Source: Bacillota bacterium (GTDB lineage: Bacteria; Bacillota; Negativicutes; Sporomusales; Sporomusaceae). From it: a stretch of 16,837 nt of DNA. Shown piece by piece: positions 12,298 through 16,837 of this stretch (position 1 is its first letter; every line of letters begins with the position of its first letter). The translations under genes were made by a program, and so were the position numbers. The notes under the pieces are model-generated. The model ran no database searches, was not told the DNA's origin, and worked only from the letters and a program-made list of their open reading frames with translations. The stretch is taken from assembly GCA_023388195.1 (NCBI GenBank), contig JAEWGR010000031.1, forward strand, positions 1 through 16,837. Direction: 5' to 3'.

Positions 12298-15200
12298 TTG
12301 AATGAAGTAAAAGATGTAATACGTCGCATATTTGTAGAAAAGAAGCCTGGTTTTCAAATTGAGGCGGCAGGGATTTATTCTGATCTTAAAGAGAATTTAG
12401 GGATAAAAGGATTACAGGCAGTTAGAGTGCTGCACCGCTACGATGTGGCCGGTTTAACGGAGCTGGAATTTATCAGTGCTGTGCAAACTATTTTCTCCGA
12501 GCCGCCTGTAGATATTGTTTATTTTGAGAATGTCGACTGCAAAGATACCGATTATGTATTTGCCATAGAGTATTTGCCAGGTCAATATGACCAACGGGCA
12601 GACTGGGCGGCACAGAGTGTGCAGATACTAACCCAGCAGGAACCGCCGGCAGTAAATACAGCGAAGGTTTTTATATTGTCAGGCCAAATCAGTGAACAAG
12701 AATTACTAAGAATTAAGGGCTATTGTATTAATCCGGTCGAAGCGCGGGAATCAACACTCGCAAAACCGGAATCATTAATCATGGGGTGTTGTGTTCCCGG
12801 TGATGTAATGGTGGTATATGGTTTTACTGCGAAAACGCCGCAAGACCTGGCAGCGTTTATGAATACGCAGGGTTTATCTATGAGCTTTGAGGATCTGGTG
12901 TATTGTCAGCAGTATTTCCGGGATACAGAAAACCGGGAGCCGACAATAACCGAGATTAAGGTAATCGATACCTATTGGTCAGATCACTGCCGGCACACGA
13001 CTTTTTTGACAGAGATCCGGTCGGTTGCAATTGATGATGGCCGATTCTCCAGGCCCGTGACAACAGCTTATCAGGCGTATTTACAATCACGGGAATTTGT
13101 CTATGGCGGCAGGGAAAAAGATATCAGCCTGATGGATATAGCCACTTTGGCGATGAAAGAACTGAGAAAACAGGGACAGCTTACTGACCTGGATGAGTCG
13201 GAAGAAATCAATGCCTGCAGTATTGTTGTACCTGCTGAAATTGATGGCCGGACTGAAGACTGGTTGGTTATGTTTAAAAACGAGACTCATAATCATCCTA
13301 CCGAAATCGAGCCATTTGGGGGAGCCGCTACTTGTTTGGGCGGTTGTATCCGTGATCCCTTGTCAGGCCGCTCTTATGCCTATCAGGCGATGCGTGTTAC
13401 CGGCAGCGGTGATCCCCGTACTGCCTTAGACGCAACCCTGCCGGGCAAGCTGCCGCAACGGAAAATAACGACAAGTGCAGCGGCCGGGTATAGCTCTTAC
13501 GGGAATCAGATTGGCCTGGCGACAGGCCAGGTGGCTGAGATCTATGATGAGGGTTATATTGCTAAACGGATGGAAATTGGGGCGGTCATGGCGGCAGCGC
13601 CTAAAGAGAATGTTGTACGTGCCTTACCTGAGGCAGGTGATGTTGTAATCCTGGTTGGCGGCCGCACCGGCAGGGATGGTTGCGGGGGGGCAACCGGCTC
13701 CTCCAAGGCGCATACCGAGGAATCACTCATCAATTGCGGGGCCGAAGTCCAGAAAGGAAACCCGCCTACGGAGCGTAAAATCCAGCGTCTGTTTCGCCAG
13801 CGTACAGTCAGTACCATGATCAAGCGCTGCAATGATTTTGGTGCCGGCGGCGTGTCGGTGGCAATCGGTGAGCTGACTGACGGGCTGACTATTAATCTGG
13901 ATGCCATTCCCAAAAAGTATGAAGGTCTTACGGGCACAGAGCTGGCTATTTCAGAATCGCAGGAGAGGATGGCGGTGGTGGTTGCCGCGGCCGACGCGCA
14001 GCAATTCATACATTACGCCGATGCGGAAAATCTGGAGGCAACCATAGTGGCTGCCGTAACTGACAATAAGCGTTTGCAGATGCTTTGGCGTGGTCAGGCT
14101 ATTGTTAATATTAGCCGGGATTTTCTCAATACAAATGGCGTTAAACAGCACACCGCGGTCGCAGTGGCTGCTCCGTCGGCAGACAGCTATTTCGCAAGGC
14201 TGCCGGGGCTAGCCGGTAAAAGCGGAACAGATCTTAAGACCGCCTGGCTGAACCTTTTGCAAAACCTTAATATTTGTAGCCAGAAAGGTCTTGTTGAGCG
14301 TTTTGACAGCAGTATCGGCGCTGCTACTGTACTGATGCCCTTTGGCGGCAAATACCAGGATACGCCTGCGGAAGGCATGGTTGCCAAATTGCCTGTGCTG
14401 GCAGGAGATACAACGACCGGGACAATCATGACCCACGGCTTTAATCCCGGCCTTTCGGCCTGGAGTCCTTTCCATGGTGCGGTCTATGCTACGATTGAGG
14501 CTGTTGCCAAGGTTGTCGCTTTAGGGGGGGATTTCCGCTCAGTCAGGCTGACCTTGCAGGAATATTTTGAAAAGCTGGACAAGGACAGCGTGAAATGGGG
14601 CAAGCCTTTCAGTGCGTTACTGGGTGCATTTTATGCCCAAAAACAGCTGGGTATTCCGGCTATCGGCGGCAAAGACAGTATGTCAGGCACCTTTAAAGAT
14701 CTTACTGTGCCGCCTACGCTGGTGGCTTTTGCGGTGACAGCTGTTGACGTGCGGCGTGTTATCTCCCAGGAGTTTAAGCTGGCTGGAAGCAGTGTAGTTT
14801 TAGTCCAGGCCCGGCGGGATGAAAATGAGCTGCCTGATTTTACAGCCTTAATTAAGGCCTATGATTGTGTGCACCAGCTTGCGGCGGCCGGTAAAATTCT
14901 GGCAGCCTATACAGTCAAGCTGGGAGGGGTGGCTGAGGCGGTCAGTAAGATGGCGTTCGGCAATCGCATTGGCATACGGTTTACCGATGCCGCGACGGAG
15001 AATTCCTTGTTTACCCCGGATTATGGTTCGCTGGTATTGGAACTGCCTGAGCATGTGCTGCTGGATCAGGCCTTTAAGGATGTTGCGTATACCTTACTGG
15101 GGAAGACCACCGCTACCCCTGTCATTCATATCAATAACGTCGAAATTGCCATTGCTGAAGCTTTTGCCGCCTGGGAACAACCGCTGGCCAGAGTATTTCC

Positions 15201-16086
15201 TGTTCGGTCTGAGCCGGTTGACGGAGAGCCGGCCCGCTTTGCCTATTATCAACAGCGTAACACGCACCGGCCGGCTGTCAGTGTTGCTAAGCCGAGAGTG
15301 CTAATTCCGGTATTCCCTGGCACTAATTGCGAATATGACACAGCAAAAGCGTTTGTTCAGGCCGGAGCCGAGGTGGAAACCCTGGTAATCCGCAACCGGA
15401 CTGCGGCTCAGATTGAAGAGTCCATTAATGTACTGTCTCAAAAAATAACCGCTGCCCAGATTGTAATGCTGCCAGGCGGATTTAGTGCCGGCGACGAGCC
15501 TGATGGTTCCGGTAAATTTATTGCTGTCATGTTCCGTAATCCCCGGGTAAAAGCGGCGGTGACTGAGCTCTTGCAGCAGCGTGATGGTTTAATGCTGGGG
15601 ATTTGCAACGGTTTTCAGGCACTTATTAAGCTGGGGCTTGTTCCTTATGGTGAAATTCGTGATCTTACTGCAACCAGTCCGACCTTAACTTTTAATAAAA
15701 TCGGCCGGCATATTTCGTCCATGGTCAATACTAAGGTCGTTTCTACCTTATCACCCTGGCTGAGTTATACTCAAACCGGTGACGTATTTGTTATCCCGGC
15801 ATCTCACGGCGAAGGCCGGTTCTATGCCACCGAAGAGGAGATCAGACGGTTAGCGGCAAATGGTCAAATTGCCACCCAATATGTTGATTTCGATGGTCGT
15901 GCCACTTATGACGGTAATTTCAACCCCAATGCCTCTTGCCATGCCATTGAGGCGATTACCAGCCCTGATGGCCGGGTACTGGGAAAAATGGGCCACTCTG
16001 AACGGATCGGCCGCAGCGTAGCTATCAATGTTCCCGGGATCAAAGACCAGCAGTTGTTTAGTGCCGGCGTTAAATATTTCCGTTAA
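12298..16086 (+). CDS. purL: Phosphoribosylformylglycinamidine synthase, one-chain form with glutaminase domain
   Basis: 1262 aa from TTG 12298, 8 nt after GGAGG (12285-12289). The ATG at 12302 is out of frame and stops at once, so TTG is the only good start. The enzyme makes FGAM from FGAR, ATP and glutamine, step four of purine synthesis. It has an N-terminal PurS-like region, then two AIR-synthase-type halves: FKNETHNHPTEIEPFGGAA near residues 327-345, GGRTGRDGCGGATGSS near 453, and GGKDSMSGT near 790. From about residue 1000 a class I glutamine amidotransferase follows, with nucleophile C1103 (LGICNGFQ) and H1233/E1235 (GHSERIG) completing the triad. The length and sequence style are those of the clostridial-type fused PurL rather than the split PurS/PurQ/PurL of Bacillus. 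No other pur gene is in the window. Confidence 0.96.
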   Translation: MNEVKDVIRRIFVEKKPGFQIEAAGIYSDLKENLGIKGLQAVRVLHRYDVAGLTELEFISAVQTIFSEPPVDIVYFENVDCKDTDYVFAIEYLPGQYDQRADWAAQSVQILTQQEPPAVNTAKVFILSGQISEQELLRIKGYCINPVEARESTLAKPESLIMGCCVPGDVMVVYGFTAKTPQDLAAFMNTQGLSMSFEDLVYCQQYFRDTENREPTITEIKVIDTYWSDHCRHTTFLTEIRSVAIDDGRFSRPVTTAYQAYLQSREFVYGGREKDISLMDIATLAMKELRKQGQLTDLDESEEINACSIVVPAEIDGRTEDWLVMFKNETHNHPTEIEPFGGAATCLGGCIRDPLSGRSYAYQAMRVTGSGDPRTALDATLPGKLPQRKITTSAAAGYSSYGNQIGLATGQVAEIYDEGYIAKRMEIGAVMAAAPKENVVRALPEAGDVVILVGGRTGRDGCGGATGSSKAHTEESLINCGAEVQKGNPPTERKIQRLFRQRTVSTMIKRCNDFGAGGVSVAIGELTDGLTINLDAIPKKYEGLTGTELAISESQERMAVVVAAADAQQFIHYADAENLEATIVAAVTDNKRLQMLWRGQAIVNISRDFLNTNGVKQHTAVAVAAPSADSYFARLPGLAGKSGTDLKTAWLNLLQNLNICSQKGLVERFDSSIGAATVLMPFGGKYQDTPAEGMVAKLPVLAGDTTTGTIMTHGFNPGLSAWSPFHGAVYATIEAVAKVVALGGDFRSVRLTLQEYFEKLDKDSVKWGKPFSALLGAFYAQKQLGIPAIGGKDSMSGTFKDLTVPPTLVAFAVTAVDVRRVISQEFKLAGSSVVLVQARRDENELPDFTALIKAYDCVHQLAAAGKILAAYTVKLGGVAEAVSKMAFGNRIGIRFTDAATENSLFTPDYGSLVLELPEHVLLDQAFKDVAYTLLGKTTATPVIHINNVEIAIAEAFAAWEQPLARVFPVRSEPVDGEPARFAYYQQRNTHRPAVSVAKPRVLIPVFPGTNCEYDTAKAFVQAGAEVETLVIRNRTAAQIEESINVLSQKITAAQIVMLPGGFSAGDEPDGSGKFIAVMFRNPRVKAAVTELLQQRDGLMLGICNGFQALIKLGLVPYGEIRDLTATSPTLTFNKIGRHISSMVNTKVVSTLSPWLSYTQTGDVFVIPASHGEGRFYATEEEIRRLAANGQIATQYVDFDGRATYDGNFNPNASCHAIEAITSPDGRVLGKMGHSERIGRSVAINVPGIKDQQLFSAGVKYFR

Positions 16087-16166
16087 ATAACAGACATGAG
16101 TGCAGGAAAATAATTCTTCCATAGCTAATTAAATTACCAAGAATAATTGTCGGATGGGGGGATATT

Positions 16167-16837
16167 GTGCCAACTGTGAACCGTTTCCAGACGGCCGCTT
16201 TAACAATATTCCTGCTGATAATCCTGTTTGCCGCCGGCTGTGTTGACAAGGCACCGATTAAAATCGGTTTTGTTGCCGGTTTAACCGGCCGGCAGTCTGA
16301 TATCGGGGTCGCCGGGCGCAACGGAGTAATGCTGGCGGTTGAGGAAATAAATAAGACCGGTGGAATTAACGGCCGCCAGGTTGAGCTTGTTGTTAGAGAT
16401 GACAAGAATGATCCAGAGGTAGTCCGCCGTGTTGATGAAGAACTCATCACTGCCGGTATAAAAACGATTATTGGACATATGACCAGTGTGGCTGCAGTAG
16501 CTTCATTACCGGTAATTGCCGATGGCAAAGCGCTGATTGTGAGCCCGACGGCCCGGGCGGACAGTCTGAGCGGCCGGGATGACTTCCTGATTACGGTGAT
16601 GCCGCCTTTGCGTGTTTCGGCGCAGGCGCAGGCGGCTTATGCGGTTGATGTGCTTGCTCTCAAAAAAATGGCAGTTATTTATGACATTACCAATGGGGAT
16701 TTTTCTCAGTCCTGGTTGCAGGCTTTTACAGCTAAATATGAGGAACTTGGCGGCACAGTCGTGATTTCTTATTCGTTCATATCAGGACGCAACCTGGATT
16801 ATGAAAGTCTGGCAAACTCTGTTACCGGTTACTCGCC
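16167..16837 (+). CDS. Substrate-binding lipoprotein of branched-chain amino acid type (Peripla_BP_6), 5' part
   Basis: The frame opens at GTG 16167 with a purine-rich ATGGGGGGA just upstream (16154-16162) and runs off the right edge, so about 223 residues are visible. An alternative GTG start lies three codons later. A lipoprotein signal is clear: NRF, hydrophobic core LTIFLLIILF, lipobox FAAGC with the lipid-accepting Cys at residue 25. The mature part begins IKIGFVAGLTGRQSDIGVAG, then RNGVMLAVEEINKTGGINGR, VELVVRDDKNDPE and IGHMTSVAAVASLPVIAD, the standard pattern of Leu/Ile/Val-binding type I periplasmic proteins. The ligand could be an amino acid, amide, urea or aromatic acid. Permease genes, if present, would lie beyond the window. 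No clear terminator separates it from purL (80-nt gap). Confidence 0.88.
   Translation, partial: MPTVNRFQTAALTIFLLIILFAAGCVDKAPIKIGFVAGLTGRQSDIGVAGRNGVMLAVEEINKTGGINGRQVELVVRDDKNDPEVVRRVDEELITAGIKTIIGHMTSVAAVASLPVIADGKALIVSPTARADSLSGRDDFLITVMPPLRVSAQAQAAYAVDVLALKKMAVIYDITNGDFSQSWLQAFTAKYEELGGTVVISYSFISGRNLDYESLANSVTGYS

Noticed and set aside
16087..16166. Terminator between purL and the lipoprotein gene
   Set aside because: Only a weak GGAA...TTCC pairing without a T-run; read-through seems possible.

Overview
The window looks like chromosomal DNA from a strictly anaerobic Firmicute, most likely a Negativicute of the Sporomusaceae type. The reasons are the fused one-chain clostridial-type PurL, an electron-bifurcating Nfn gene pair, a siroheme sulfite-reductase-like protein fused to a DUF1858 domain, a DUF1450 protein, and strong Shine-Dalgarno sites with several GTG/TTG starts. 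The taxon is inferred from gene content only. I see no phage, insertion sequence, CRISPR array, tRNA or rRNA.

Layout. (1) 1-1976: the 3' end of a degenerate GGDEF protein meets, tail to tail with a 4-nt gap, a secreted GH26-like glycoside hydrolase. (2) 2185-5602: a redox-themed block. It holds a 57-aa 2[4Fe-4S] ferredoxin, a Crp/Fnr-family regulator, and on the minus strand a DUF1450 protein with a possible 36-aa gene behind it. Divergent from these is a three-gene operon: a 51-aa unknown protein, the siroheme reductase-DUF1858 fusion, and a 222-aa unknown protein. A CRP/FNR-type palindrome (GTGAT-CAAA-ATCAC) lies in the divergent intergenic region about 60 bp before the likely operon start. 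(3) 5607-8012: nfnA-nfnB, translationally coupled (TAATG), the flavin-based bifurcating NADH:ferredoxin/NADP+ enzyme, ending in a very long hairpin. (4) 8016-9361: a minus-strand DUF1624 membrane protein, then a 4-helix DMT/ArnE-like membrane protein. (5) 9375-11186: a DUF47 (PhoU-like) and PiT phosphate transporter operon preceded by four TTAACA-like direct repeats resembling a Firmicute Pho box. (6) 11204-16086: a LysR regulator divergent from purL, which has a TTG start. (7) 16167-16837: the start of a Leu/Ile/Val-type substrate-binding lipoprotein, cut by the window edge.

How they fit together: ferredoxin, Nfn and the siroheme reductase could share low-potential electrons, and the Crp/Fnr protein has the Arg-Glu-(3)-Arg recognition pattern expected for GTGA half-sites. 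The reductase operon with its two unrecognised partner proteins is the best candidate for an undescribed system. Its substrate cannot be told from sequence alone.
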